Shown: positions 50,513 to 59,088 of the stretch, in pieces | Numbering within the stretch: position 1 is the first letter of the stretch | How the letters are laid out: every line of letters begins with the position of its first letter | NCBI RefSeq assembly: GCF_002995495.1 | Contig: NZ_PVZV01000004.1 | Location: 372,001 to 436,000, forward strand | DNA length: 64,000 bases | DNA from: Actinocorallia populi | GTDB lineage: Bacteria > Actinomycetota > Actinomycetes > Streptosporangiales > Streptosporangiaceae | Reading direction: 5' to 3' | Program-made: the position numbers and the translations under genes | The notes under the pieces: generated by a model | What the model was told of the DNA's origin: nothing | The model's database searches: none | Seen by the model: only the letters and a program-made list of their open reading frames with translations

Positions 50513-53289
50513 GCGCGGGTGCGCTGCCAGGACTCGACGAGGGCGCGGATCTGGGGGCGGGTGAGGGAGCAGCCCTTGGCGAACCAGGTGTCGAAGACCT
50601 CGGGGGGCAGGGCGTCGCGCACGAGCCGGGCCTGGCGGGGGGCGTCGAGGGGGTCCATCTCGACGGGGGAGAAGCCGACCAGGGAGCCGTGGTGGGCGGC
50701 GGCGCCCAGGAGCATGGCGCCCTCGGCGGGGCTGCCGGTGCGGGCCAGGGCCGCGGCGAGGCTGTGCACGGCGACGACCCAGGAGGTGACGTCGCCGTTC
50801 CCGTCCAGGCGCAGCAGCATGTCCAGGCCGCCCGCCAGGGCGCGGTCGTACGCGCCGAGGTCCAGATCGATCTTCATGACCAGCCACAGGGACGAGGAGA
50901 GGATGAAGACGTAGCCGCAGCGCTCGGCGATCGCCGCGGACTCGGCGAGGGTGCGGCGCGCCTCGTCGATCAGGCCGGCGAACCGCAGCAGCATCCCGGT
51001 GATCATGAGGGCCTCGCACTCCAGCCAGGCCATGCCGAGCGAACGCGCCTGGTCCAGGCCCGCGCGGGCCAGCTCCAGGAAGTTCGCCTCGCCGCACAGG
51101 GCGCCGAACAGCGCGCGGTGCAGCACCGCCTGCGCCTCGGTCTCGGCGTCGCCGAGCTCCCGCGCCGCCTGGACGGCGTCCCCGGCGGAGTCCCTGGCCG
51201 TCGGGAAGTCCCCCGCCAGGTACAGCAGGCGGCACTTGGCCAGGAGCGCGGGCGCGGTCAGCTCCGGGCCCGCGGCGGGGCTGAGCTCGATCGCCGCGCT
51301 GATCCAGCCGAGCCCCTCGGCGACGATGCCCTGCCCGTACCAGTACCAGGCCAGCAGCCCCGCCAGCCGCAGCGTGTACTCACCGTCGCCCAGCAGCAGC
51401 GAGGAGGTCAGCGCCACCCGGTGCTCGGGCTGCTGCGCGGTCAGCCTGCGGACGGTCGCCGCCGAGCGGGGGCCGCGCAGCAGCGGCGCGGCGGCCTCGG
51501 CCTCGGCCAGCACCCAGGCGCGGTGCGCGGCCTGCGCGTCCGGGCCGACGTGGGCGCGGGTGAACTCCTTGATCGTCTCCAGCAGCCGGTAGCGGCGCGG
51601 GGACGTCCCGGCCTCCACGCTCACCAGCGACTTGCGGACCAGCGCGCTCAGCTCGGCGAACACCGGCCGCCCGCACACCGCCACCGCCGCGTCCAGGTCG
51701 AAGCCGGACGCGAAGACGCCCAGCCGGTGCAGGACGTCCCGCTCGGCGGGGGAGAGCAGGTCGTGGCTCCACTGCACGGTGCGCCGCAACGTCTGGTGCC
51801 GGTCGGGCCCGGGGCCGTCCCGCAGCACCGCGAACCTGTCGTCCAGGCCCGCGGCGATCTGCTCGACCGACAACATCCGGCACTGCGCGGCGGCCAGTTC
51901 GATCGCCAGCGGCAGGCCGTCCAGCTCCCGGCAGAGGCCGCGGACGGCCTCTGCCTCCCCGGCGTCGGGCGTCCAGCCGGGGAGGGCCGCGGCGGCGCGG
52001 GAGAGGAAGAGCTCGAGGCCCTGCTCGACGGGCAGCGGGCGCACCTCGTACACCGCCTCGCCCGGCAGGTTCAGCGACTCCCGGCTGGTGGCCAGGACCC
52101 GCAGCCCGCCCGCGCGGGCCAGCAGCGTCCGGACGGCGCCGCGCACCACGTCCACGAGGTGCTCGCAGTTGTCCAGGACGAGCAGGACCTCCCGGTCGCC
52201 CAGCACGTCGCCGAGCCGCTCGGCCGTCGTCGCCCCGGCGATCCCCAGCGCCCCGGCGAGCGTGGCGGCCAGCAGCGCCGGGTCCTCCAGCTCGGCCAGC
52301 TCCACCAGCCACGGCCCGTCGGCGTCCGGGCGGGCCCGCGCCGTCTCCAGCGCCAGCGTGGTCTTGCCGATCCCGCCGGGCCCCGTCAGCGTGACGAGCC
52401 GGTGCGCGGCCAGCAGCGCCTCGACCTCCGCGGGCTCGGCCGTCCGGCCGACGAGACCGGTCAGGGCGTGCGGCAGGTTCCTGCTCCGCCCGCCCGCGCG
52501 GACCTCGGCGGCCTGCTCGGCGGGGGCGCCGCCGACGTGCTCCTCCTGGGCGAAGACCGACGCCTCCAGCCGGCGCAGGCCCGGCCCCGGATCGATGCCC
52601 AGCTCCTCGGCGAGCACCCGCCGCGCCTTGCGCAGCGCCGCCAGCGCGTCGCCCTGGCGGCCGCCGCGGTACAGGGCGGTGGCCAGCAGCTCCCAGCCGC
52701 GCTCGCTGAGCGGGTGCTGCAGGGTGTGCTTCTCCAGGTCGCCGACGAGGGCGGCATGCCCGCCGAGCGCCAGCCTCGCCTCGAAGAGGTGCTCGGCCGC
52801 GGCGAGCCGCAACCCGCCCAGCCGCGCCTGCTCCGGCGCGGCGAAGAACATCCCGCCGAACTCTCCGTACGGCTCGCCCCGCCACAACGCCAGCGCCTCC
52901 TCCAGCACCGGCAGCGCCTCGGCGGCCCGCCCGTCCCGCAGCAGCCCCTCGCCCCGCCCGGCCAGCTCGCCGAAGACCTCCGCGTCGATCTCGACGGCGT
53001 CCGTCCGCAGGCGGTACCCGTCGGCCTCCCGGACGATCAGCCGCGCCGGGCCGTTCGCCGCGCGCCCCGGCTCCAGGACGCGCCGCAGCACCGAGACGTA
53101 GGAGCGGAGCGTCCCCGCCGCCGGAGCGTCCTGGCCCCACACGCCCGCCAGGATCACATCTTCGGAGACGGCACGGCCCCGCGCCGCCACCAGCACCGCC
53201 AGCACCGCGCGCTGGCGCAGGCCCCCCAGCGCCGCCCGCCCGCCGCCCACTGTCGCCGCCATCGGCCCGAGCACGCCGATGCTCACCAC
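50506..53289 (-). CDS. AfsR/SARP-type regulator (BTAD + NB-ARC + TPR-like)
   Basis: A 927-residue pathway-type regulator. An OmpR-like DNA-binding domain (about 5-90: RQRAVLAVLVAARGRAVSED, TLRSYVSVLRRVLEP) is followed by a bacterial transcriptional activation domain (about 98-245: FGELAGRGEGLLRDGRAAEAL, LLATALYRGGRQGDALAALR), an NB-ARC/STAND ATPase (P-loop GPGGIGKTT at about 313-321, Walker B LLVLDNCEH) and TPR-like helices to the end. GTG 53289 has GGAGG six bases upstream; a GTG directly after it is equally possible. It stands alone, with no linked biosynthetic cluster on this side, so its targets are unknown. Confidence 0.92.
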   Translation of the reverse strand: MVSIGVLGPMAATVGGGRAALGGLRQRAVLAVLVAARGRAVSEDVILAGVWGQDAPAAGTLRSYVSVLRRVLEPGRAANGPARLIVREADGYRLRTDAVEIDAEVFGELAGRGEGLLRDGRAAEALPVLEEALALWRGEPYGEFGGMFFAAPEQARLGGLRLAAAEHLFEARLALGGHAALVGDLEKHTLQHPLSERGWELLATALYRGGRQGDALAALRKARRVLAEELGIDPGPGLRRLEASVFAQEEHVGGAPAEQAAEVRAGGRSRNLPHALTGLVGRTAEPAEVEALLAAHRLVTLTGPGGIGKTTLALETARARPDADGPWLVELAELEDPALLAATLAGALGIAGATTAERLGDVLGDREVLLVLDNCEHLVDVVRGAVRTLLARAGGLRVLATSRESLNLPGEAVYEVRPLPVEQGLELFLSRAAAALPGWTPDAGEAEAVRGLCRELDGLPLAIELAAAQCRMLSVEQIAAGLDDRFAVLRDGPGPDRHQTLRRTVQWSHDLLSPAERDVLHRLGVFASGFDLDAAVAVCGRPVFAELSALVRKSLVSVEAGTSPRRYRLLETIKEFTRAHVGPDAQAAHRAWVLAEAEAAAPLLRGPRSAATVRRLTAQQPEHRVALTSSLLLGDGEYTLRLAGLLAWYWYGQGIVAEGLGWISAAIELSPAAGPELTAPALLAKCRLLYLAGDFPTARDSAGDAVQAARELGDAETEAQAVLHRALFGALCGEANFLELARAGLDQARSLGMAWLECEALMITGMLLRFAGLIDEARRTLAESAAIAERCGYVFILSSSLWLVMKIDLDLGAYDRALAGGLDMLLRLDGNGDVTSWVVAVHSLAAALARTGSPAEGAMLLGAAAHHGSLVGFSPVEMDPLDAPRQARLVRDALPPEVFDTWFAKGCSLTRPQIRALVESWQRTRAT

Positions 53290-53388
53290 GGTCAGCCTCC
53301 GCCTTCTTCGCCCTGCCCGGCAAGGATGCCAGCCCGACGCCATGCGGACCAGTACACGGACATATCCCCTTACAGGCTTTTGTCCGCG

Positions 53389-53426
53389 CCGCCGCAGGGG
53401 CCGTTGCACAACGGCCCCTGCGGCGG
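53389..53426. terminator. perfect 17-bp hairpin with GCAC loop
   Basis: Bases 53389-53405 pair perfectly with 53410-53426 around a GCAC tetraloop. It lies between the ABC permease end (53689) and the AfsR-like start (53289), both on the minus strand. There is no T run, but the stability should stop or protect transcripts. Confidence 0.7.
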
Positions 53427-53562
53427 GCGCTCCTCCTGCGGCGGGCGCTCCTCCTGCGGCGGGCGCTCCTCCTGCGGCGGGCGCTCCTCCTGCGGCGGGC
53501 GCTCCTCCTGCGGCGGGCGCTCCTCCTGCGGCGGGCGCTCCTCCTGCGGCGGGCGCTCCTCC
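53419..53562. repeat. eight exact 18-bp tandem repeats
   Basis: The unit TGCGGCGGGCGCTCCTCC occurs eight times head to tail (53419-53562) and starts inside the right arm of the hairpin. A looser series of CGGCGGTCTTT-like elements continues to about 53690. Either strand reads as a hexapeptide repeat, but no gene start or neighbour frame supports translation. Slippage-prone and probably variable in copy number. Confidence 0.88.
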
Positions 53563-53688
53563 TGCGGAGCGGCTCCGGCGGTGGTCTTTCCACGCGGCGG
53601 TCTTTCGTGCGGTGGCCTCCGGCGGCGGTCCTCCCGGGGGTGGTCTTTCGCGCGGCGGTCCCGCAACGGGGGTCCTTCCGCGCGGCGG

Positions 53689-54708
53689 TCAGGTCAGGCG
53701 GCGGATGCGCCAGAGGCCGAAGGCGGCGAGCAGGGCGGTCACGGCGAGGTAGAAGGCGGTCTCCAGGCCCTGGAAGGACCAGTAGCGGGAGGCGGGCTGG
53801 TAGGAGACGGCCAGGTGGAGGTCGAGCCCGCCCAGGCAGACGGCGGTGTCGCCGAAGGTGCCCGGGGCGCCGGTGCGGGCAGGGTCGTCGAGGCAGCCGT
53901 TGAACCTCGCCTCGCTGAGGGGCCTGCCGTCAGGGGTGAGCAGGGGGCTGGTGCCGCTGATCCAGGCGTCGGGGGCCTGGGGGAGGGTGATGCCGCCGAC
54001 CACGGGTGCGCCGCTGATGTCGCCCAGGCTCCGCGCCCGGTTGATGGCGTCGGCGGTCATCGCCAGGGTCGTCGTCTCGGCGGGCAGGAGGTGCGGGCGG
54101 ATCACGTTCGGGACGAGGAACTGGAAGGCGACGAACGCGACCAGGGTGATCGCCATGGCGGGCAGGGTGCGGCGGACCAGCAGGCCGACGACGGTGCCGA
54201 GCACGACCGCCAGGAGGGCGTGGGAGACCGGGACGATGTGGCGCGAGCCGAAGAGGAGGGTGTCGAACCGGTCGCCGGAGACCTCGTCGACCGGGCTCGC
54301 CGCCCAGGTCAGCAGGGCGCTGACCGCGCCCGCCGCCACCGCGGCCGCGAGGCCGGTGACCAGCAGCTTGACGGCGAGCCAGCGGCGGCGGGTCACGCTC
54401 TGGTTCCAGACCATGCGGTGGGTGCCGTTCTCGAGTTCCCGCGCGACGAGCGGAGCGCCCCAGAAAGTACCGATCAGGGCCAGGACGAGGCCGAGGCCCG
54501 CGGCCAGGAACAGCAGGGTGTCCCGGTAGCGGTTCTGGAACTCGTTCAGCGCCCGTGCGCAGTCCTCGCCCCCGCAGCGGGCCAGCGCGGCGTCGTGGGC
54601 GTCGCGGATGTCGAGGCCCAGTTTCAGCAGGTAGCCGCAGGCCACGGCGAGCACGCCGAGGGCCACGAAGGCCTGGAGGCGGAACTGGCGCCAGCTGTGC
54701 CAGATCAT
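53689..54708 (-). CDS. ABC transporter permease
   Basis: A 339-residue membrane subunit with about six transmembrane segments (near 15-32, 65-88, 110-135, 163-180, 187-205 and 312-332) and an outside loop with Cys residues (about 265-290) that may form a disulfide. It resembles ABC-2-type permeases. ATG 54708 overlaps the ATPase stop (ATGA), so both subunits are made together. Substrate unknown. Confidence 0.87.
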   Translation of the reverse strand: MIWHSWRQFRLQAFVALGVLAVACGYLLKLGLDIRDAHDAALARCGGEDCARALNEFQNRYRDTLLFLAAGLGLVLALIGTFWGAPLVARELENGTHRMVWNQSVTRRRWLAVKLLVTGLAAAVAAGAVSALLTWAASPVDEVSGDRFDTLLFGSRHIVPVSHALLAVVLGTVVGLLVRRTLPAMAITLVAFVAFQFLVPNVIRPHLLPAETTTLAMTADAINRARSLGDISGAPVVGGITLPQAPDAWISGTSPLLTPDGRPLSEARFNGCLDDPARTGAPGTFGDTAVCLGGLDLHLAVSYQPASRYWSFQGLETAFYLAVTALLAAFGLWRIRRLT

Positions 54709-55616
54709 CGGACGGTCTCCTGTCGGGAGGTCGCGGGCCGTGCCGGGTCCTCGGCCGCCCTGGTCATGTAGGCGAGGACGAGTTCTTCGAGCGTGACCGG
54801 CTCGACCGCCCCGGGAAGGCCGCGGAGGTCGGCGCCGGAGCGGACCACGGCGCGCGCGTGCGGGCCGTCGTGCTCGATCCGGATCACCTCGACCCCGTCC
54901 GGCGGGGCGGCCAGCCGGTCGCGCGGTGCGGTCAGGCGGTGGTGGACGGCCAGCAGGTCCCGGACGTCGCCCGCGACCTGGACCCGGGACGCGCACAGCA
55001 CGACCAGGTGGTCGCAGGCCTGCTCGATGTCGCCCAGCAGGTGGGAGGACAGGACCGCGCCGGCGCCCAGCTCGCCGACGGACTCCAGGAGGTCGCGCAG
55101 GAAGCCCCGCCGCGCCAGCGGGTCCAGCGCCGCGGCGGGCTCGTCGAAGATGAGCAGCTCGGGGCGCTTGGCGGCGGCGACCGTCAGCGCCAGCTGCGCC
55201 CGCTGGCCGCCGGACAGGCCCCCGGCCCTCTGCGCCGGGTCGAGACCGGCCCGCCGGATCCGGCGCTCGGCCAGCTCCCGGTCCCACGACGGGTTGAGCC
55301 GCTCGCCCATGCGGAGGTGGTCGGCGACGCTGTAGGAGGCGTACACCGGGGTGTCCTGGGCCACGAAGCCCACCCGCGCCAGGTGCGCCGAGTCGGCCGC
55401 GGGCCGGGAGCCCAGCACCCGCAACGAGCCCGCCGACGGTTCGAGCAGCCCGCAGGCCAGCTGCAGCAGGGTGGACTTGCCGGCTCCGTTCGGCCCGACG
55501 AGGCCGATCACGCGGCCCCGCGGGACGGAGAGGTCAACCTCGTCGAGGGCCGTGCGCCGGCCGTAGCGTTTGGTCAGGCGCTCGGCCTGCAGGACGGGAG
55601 AGGATTCTCGGGACAT
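54705..55616 (-). CDS. ABC transporter ATP-binding protein
   Basis: A 303-residue ATPase: Walker A GPNGAGKST (about 41-49), Q-loop FVAQDTP, signature LSGGQRAQL (about 133-141), Walker B LLIFDEPAAALDP and switch His in LSSHLL. It is of the drug/antibiotic exporter type. Its upstream region carries the 19-bp element also found before the neighbouring two-component operon, pointing to control by that system. Confidence 0.93.
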   Translation of the reverse strand: MSRESSPVLQAERLTKRYGRRTALDEVDLSVPRGRVIGLVGPNGAGKSTLLQLACGLLEPSAGSLRVLGSRPAADSAHLARVGFVAQDTPVYASYSVADHLRMGERLNPSWDRELAERRIRRAGLDPAQRAGGLSGGQRAQLALTVAAAKRPELLIFDEPAAALDPLARRGFLRDLLESVGELGAGAVLSSHLLGDIEQACDHLVVLCASRVQVAGDVRDLLAVHHRLTAPRDRLAAPPDGVEVIRIEHDGPHARAVVRSGADLRGLPGAVEPVTLEELVLAYMTRAAEDPARPATSRQETVR

Positions 55617-55683
55617 ACGTTGATCGTCGTGTTCGAGGCCCTCTCCGGGCGTCGGCCCAAAGCACGGTTCGCCGCTTTCGCAG

Positions 55684-55702
55684 CCGTACTTTCGGCCGGT
55701 TC
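55684..55702 (-). promoter_or_regulatory. 19-bp element upstream of the ABC operon
   Basis: Read on the minus strand it is GAACCGGCCGAAAGTACGG, identical to the element at 57533-57551. It is about 70 bp before the ATPase start and overlaps nothing but the last bases before the response-regulator stop at 55705. Candidate binding site of the adjacent NarL-type regulator. Confidence 0.6.
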
Positions 55703-55704
55703 GG

Positions 55705-56358
55705 CTAAGCGCCCTCGACGACGCGGTGCTCCCAGGCCCAGGCGGCGATCTCCACGCGGTTGCGGAGGCCGAGCTTGGCCTGGATCCCCGACAGGTGGCT
55801 CTTGACCGTGCTCAGGGAGATGAACAGCTCGGCCGCGATCTCCTGGTTGGTGCGGCCGCGGGCGAGCTCGCGGACGACCTCGAGCTCGCGTTCCGACAGG
55901 GGCGACCGCACCGGCCCGCGCGGGGCGCGGGCGGCGGTCAGGCGGTGCAGCAGGCGGAGCGTGACCGACGGCGAGATCAGCGCCTCCCCGCCGTGCGCGG
56001 CCCGGACGGCCTCGACGAGCAGGGCCGGGCCCGCGCCCTTGAGGAGGAAGCCGACCGCGCCGCCGCGCAGCGCCCCGTACACGTACTCGTCGAGGTCGAA
56101 GGTGGTGACCACGATGACGCGGAGCGGGTCGGCCACGTCCGGCCCGGCCAGCGCCCTGGTGACGTCGAGGCCGTCCAGGCGGGGCATCCGGATGTCGACC
56201 AGGCAGACGTCGGGACGCAGCCGCCGGGCCAGCTCGACCGCCTCGACGCCGTCCGCGGCCTCGGCGACCACGGTGATGTCGGGCTGGTCCTCCAGGATGA
56301 GCCGCAGGCCGCCGCGGATCATCGCCTGGTCGTCGGCGACCAGCACCTTGATCGTCAT
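55705..56358 (-). CDS. NarL/LuxR-family response regulator
   Basis: A 217-residue regulator. Receiver domain (about 3-120): acidic pocket ADDQ (Asp9-Asp10), phosphoacceptor Asp55 in LVDIRMP, Thr in VVTTF and Lys in FLLKG. LuxR helix-turn-helix (about 150-210): LSERELEVVRELARGRTNQE with STVKSHLSGIQAKLGLRNR. ATG 56358 overlaps the kinase stop (ATGA). Downstream on the same strand is the ABC exporter, the likely regulated target. Confidence 0.94.
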   Translation of the reverse strand: MTIKVLVADDQAMIRGGLRLILEDQPDITVVAEAADGVEAVELARRLRPDVCLVDIRMPRLDGLDVTRALAGPDVADPLRVIVVTTFDLDEYVYGALRGGAVGFLLKGAGPALLVEAVRAAHGGEALISPSVTLRLLHRLTAARAPRGPVRSPLSERELEVVRELARGRTNQEIAAELFISLSTVKSHLSGIQAKLGLRNRVEIAAWAWEHRVVEGA

Positions 56359-57500
56359 CGGGGCTCCTTCGGCGCCAGGGGCAGGACGGCCGCGACCGAC
56401 CAGCCGCCGCCGGGCCCGGGGCCCGCGGCCAGGGTGCCGCCGAGCATCTCGACGCGTTCGCGCATCCCGACCAGACCGTACCCGCCCCGGCCGTGCGGCC
56501 GTGCGGGCGGCGGCGCGTCGTCGACGACCTCGACGGCGACCGACCGCTCGTCCCTGCCGACGGCCACGGCCACCGACCGCGCCTGCGGGGCGTGCCGCGC
56601 GACGTTGGTCAACGCCTCCTGGACGATCCGGTACAGGGTGGTGGCGACCTCGGGCGGCCAGGAGGCGTCGTCCGGCAGGGTCAGCTCCACCGGTGTCCCC
56701 TGCCTCGCGAACCGCTCGACCAGCTCTTCGAGCCGCTCGGGCCCCGGCGAGGACGGCGCGGCGTCGGCGGTGTCGCGCAGCAGCCCGACGGCCCGGCGCA
56801 TCGCCGCCAGCGCGTCGGCTCCCGCCGCCTCGATCCCGGCGAGGGTCTGCGGCACCTTCTCCGGCGTGCGCCGGGCGACGACCTGGGCGGCCTGCGCCTG
56901 CACGAGCATCCCGGTGATGTGGTGGGCGACGACGTCGTGCAGCTCCCGGGCGAGGTCGAGCCGCTCGGCCCTGCGCACCCTCTCGGCCGTGGAGCGGGCG
57001 CGGGCGTCCAGGGCCCGCAGCACCGCACCGACCACGACGGCGCCGAGCCACGTGACGGCGAAGAACACCGCCACACCGGCCACCGCGGTCGAAGCGGGAC
57101 GGGCGGCGAGCTGGCCCGCCGCCACGACGGCCGCCCCCGCGGCGGCCACCGCGCAGACCTGCCACGGCGGGAGCCTTCGGACCGCGGACACGGTGAGCAC
57201 GGCCAGGGCGAGCGAGGCGACGGGCCCGGGCTCGCGCGGCAGGTCCGCCGCCGCGGAGACCGCGATCGCGACGGCGGCGACGGCGAGCCCCGCGGCCGCC
57301 GTCACGAGCCTGTTCCGTTCGCGCACCAGCGCGAGCACCGCGACGGCCGTCCCCGCGACGGCGTCGAGGACCCAGGCGGAACCGCCCCAGCTGGCGGAGA
57401 TCGCCGAGGCGGTGAAGACGAGTCCCGCCGCGAAGACCAGACCCAGGCAGACGTCGATCAGTATCCTGCCCGGCCGCGCCGGACGATCAGCAGTGTCCAT
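56355..57500 (-). CDS. NarL-type sensor histidine kinase
   Basis: A 381-residue kinase. Six or so hydrophobic helices fill residues about 13-165 without a large sensor domain. The HisKA_3 motif is LARELHDVVAHHITGM with phosphoacceptor His near 189. The HATPase has EALTNVARHA and the short G boxes GGYGLVGMRERV. This layout is typical of actinobacterial kinases that detect membrane-acting compounds and control ABC exporters. ATG 57500 is the only sensible start. Confidence 0.93.
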   Translation of the reverse strand: MDTADRPARPGRILIDVCLGLVFAAGLVFTASAISASWGGSAWVLDAVAGTAVAVLALVRERNRLVTAAAGLAVAAVAIAVSAAADLPREPGPVASLALAVLTVSAVRRLPPWQVCAVAAAGAAVVAAGQLAARPASTAVAGVAVFFAVTWLGAVVVGAVLRALDARARSTAERVRRAERLDLARELHDVVAHHITGMLVQAQAAQVVARRTPEKVPQTLAGIEAAGADALAAMRRAVGLLRDTADAAPSSPGPERLEELVERFARQGTPVELTLPDDASWPPEVATTLYRIVQEALTNVARHAPQARSVAVAVGRDERSVAVEVVDDAPPPARPHGRGGYGLVGMRERVEMLGGTLAAGPGPGGGWSVAAVLPLAPKEPR

Positions 57501-57532
57501 GCTGATCAGGCTAGGCAGGAGGCGCCCGATGG

Positions 57533-57551
57533 GAACCGGCCGAAAGTACGG
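57533..57551 (+). promoter_or_regulatory. 19-bp element upstream of the two-component operon
   Basis: GAACCGGCCGAAAGTACGG lies 33 bp before the kinase start and is an exact copy, in opposite relative orientation, of the element before the ABC ATPase gene (55684-55702). Candidate response-regulator site for autoregulation. Confidence 0.6.
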
Positions 57552-57700
57552 TCGTGCACTTCACCCGGTGAGGCGGTCCGCGGGCGGCGCTTCGGCGCGT
57601 CCGGGTAAAGCCGGGCCCTTCCACGTCTACCCGGCCGTGTGACGGGGACGTTCTACGGTTGAACGGACACGTGAGGCGCGGTCGCGGAGGGGGCTGGACG

Positions 57701-57739
57701 ATGGGCGGGTCGGTGGACGTCGTGGTCGTCGGGGCGGGG
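57701..57739 (+). pseudogene. 5' remnant of a flavin amine oxidase-type gene
   Basis: An ATG with GGAGG ten bases upstream opens a frame reading MGGSVDVVVVGAG, the start of a GxGxxG FAD-binding fold. The family pattern breaks off at once in the GGGGC repeat and the frame ends soon after (TAA near 57804). The likely 3' end of the same gene is at 59069, beyond the TnpB element. Confidence 0.6.
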
Positions 57740-57760
57740 CGGGGCGGGGCGGGGCGGGGC
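57731..57760 (+). repeat. (GGGGC)6 pentamer repeat
   Basis: Six perfect head-to-tail GGGGC units, able to form a G-quadruplex on the plus strand. The first two overlap the codons of the FAD motif remnant and the rest mark the junction toward the TnpB element. Confidence 0.9.
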
Positions 57761-57840
57761 GCGTGGAGCGCGAGAGCGCAGCGTCTGCCTGCCATCGTGC
57801 CTTAACGCGGTCGCCTGTAAACAGACGGTAATGTTCGGGT

Positions 57841-59052
57841 GTGCGGCTCCGGTACAGCTTCCGCCTCTACCCGACGCTCGGCCAGCAGCAAGCGCTGGCC
57901 AGGGCGTTCGGGTGCGCGCGGGTGGTGTTCAACGACGGACTGCGCGCACGACAGGACGCGCACGCGGCCGGGCAGTCGTATATCTCAGACGTGGAGTTGT
58001 CCAAGCGGGTTATTACCGCGGCCAAACGCACCGAGGAGCGGGCATGGCTGGGTGAGGTCTCCGCCGTCGTCCTCCAGCAGGCTTTGGCCGACCTGAACAC
58101 CGCCTACCGGAACTTCTTCGCCTCCCTGTCCGGCCGCCGCAAGGGCCGCAAGGTCGCCCCGCCCCGGTACCGGTCCCGCAAGGACAACCGGCAGACGATC
58201 CGGTTCACCAAGAACGCCCGGTTCGCGCTGCTGGACAACGGCAGGCTCCGGCTCCCGAAGATCGGCGACATCGAGGTCCGCTGGTCACGGGACCTGCCTT
58301 CCGAGCCTTCATCGGTCACCGTCGTCAAGGACGCCTGCGGCCGGTACTACGCCTCGTTCGTCGTCCAGACCACCGACACGCCCCTGCCCGAAGTGGAGCC
58401 GGAGGTGGGGATCGACCTGGGGCTGACGTCCTTCGCCGTTTGCTCGGACGGAACCGTGATCGGCAACCCCCGTGTGCTGCGGCGGGCAGAACGGCGTCTG
58501 AAGAAGGCGCAGAAGGCCCTGTCCCGCAAAGCCAAGGGCAGCAGGAACCGGGTCAAGGCCCGCGTCCGCGTCGCGAAACTCCATGCGAAGGTGGCCGACG
58601 CCCGCCGGGACTTCGCGCACAAGCTCTCCACCCGTATCGTCCGCGACAACCAAGCGGTGTACGTGGAAGACCTGTGCGTGAGCGGCCTGGCCCGCACCCG
58701 GCTGGCCAAGTCCGTGCACGATGCCGGTTGGTCGGCGTTCGTGAACATGCTGGAGTACAAGGCCGCCCGGTACGGGCGGTACTTCGCGAGGATCGGCCGG
58801 TTCGAGCCCACCAGCCAGGTGTGCTCCGCGTGCGGGGTCAAGGACGGTCCCAAGCCCCTGCACATCCGCGAGTGGACGTGTCCGGCCTGCCGTGCCGTTC
58901 ACGACCGGGACGTCAACGCAGCGAGAAACATCCTGGCCGCCGGACGGGTGGACAGGCTCAACGCCTGTGGAGCGCAGGTAAGACCGGGACTCGTCCCGGC
59001 ACCGCGCGGCGAAGCAGGAACCCACTCCAAGCTCACACCCGCACAGGTGTAG
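57841..59052 (+). CDS. tnpB: TnpB, IS200/IS605-type RNA-guided nuclease
   Basis: A 403-residue TnpB, full length and apparently intact. Helix-turn-helix/WED-like N terminus, then the split RuvC: Asp192 in GIDLGLTSFAV, Glu276 in VYVEDL, Asp357 in HDRDVNAARN. The zinc finger has Cys328, Cys331, Cys347 and Cys350. No TnpA transposase is adjacent, so this is a TnpB-only element mobilised in trans if at all. TnpB cuts DNA guided by an RNA made from its own 3' end. GTG 57841 starts directly at the conserved RYSFRLYPT. Confidence 0.95.
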   Translation: MRLRYSFRLYPTLGQQQALARAFGCARVVFNDGLRARQDAHAAGQSYISDVELSKRVITAAKRTEERAWLGEVSAVVLQQALADLNTAYRNFFASLSGRRKGRKVAPPRYRSRKDNRQTIRFTKNARFALLDNGRLRLPKIGDIEVRWSRDLPSEPSSVTVVKDACGRYYASFVVQTTDTPLPEVEPEVGIDLGLTSFAVCSDGTVIGNPRVLRRAERRLKKAQKALSRKAKGSRNRVKARVRVAKLHAKVADARRDFAHKLSTRIVRDNQAVYVEDLCVSGLARTRLAKSVHDAGWSAFVNMLEYKAARYGRYFARIGRFEPTSQVCSACGVKDGPKPLHIREWTCPACRAVHDRDVNAARNILAAGRVDRLNACGAQVRPGLVPAPRGEAGTHSKLTPAQV

Positions 59053-59088
59053 CAGGGGAGGACGTCAAATGGACGGCGCCGTCGAATC
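58960..59088 (+). ncRNA. putative TnpB guide RNA (omega/reRNA) and right end
   Basis: TnpB guide RNAs overlap the tnpB 3' end and finish with about 16-20 bases of flanking DNA. Here a perfect hairpin CCGGGACTCGTCCCGG lies at 58984-58999, and the element seems to end with GGGGAGGACGTCAA (to 59068), like other actinobacterial tnpB right ends. The guide would begin ATGGACGGCGCCGTCG at 59069. Exact ends are inferred. Confidence 0.55.

Noticed and set aside
53419-53562. Possible CRISPR array
   Set aside because: The units are 18 bp, directly adjacent, with no spacers and no cas genes.
53279-53752. Frame encoding eight PAAGAP hexapeptides, and QEERPP on the other strand
   Set aside because: The 18-bp DNA repeat keeps all frames open; no ribosome site or flanking domain supports a protein.
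57841-59052. Full IS605 element with TnpA
   Set aside because: Neither flank contains a Y1 transposase; only tnpB and its ends are present.
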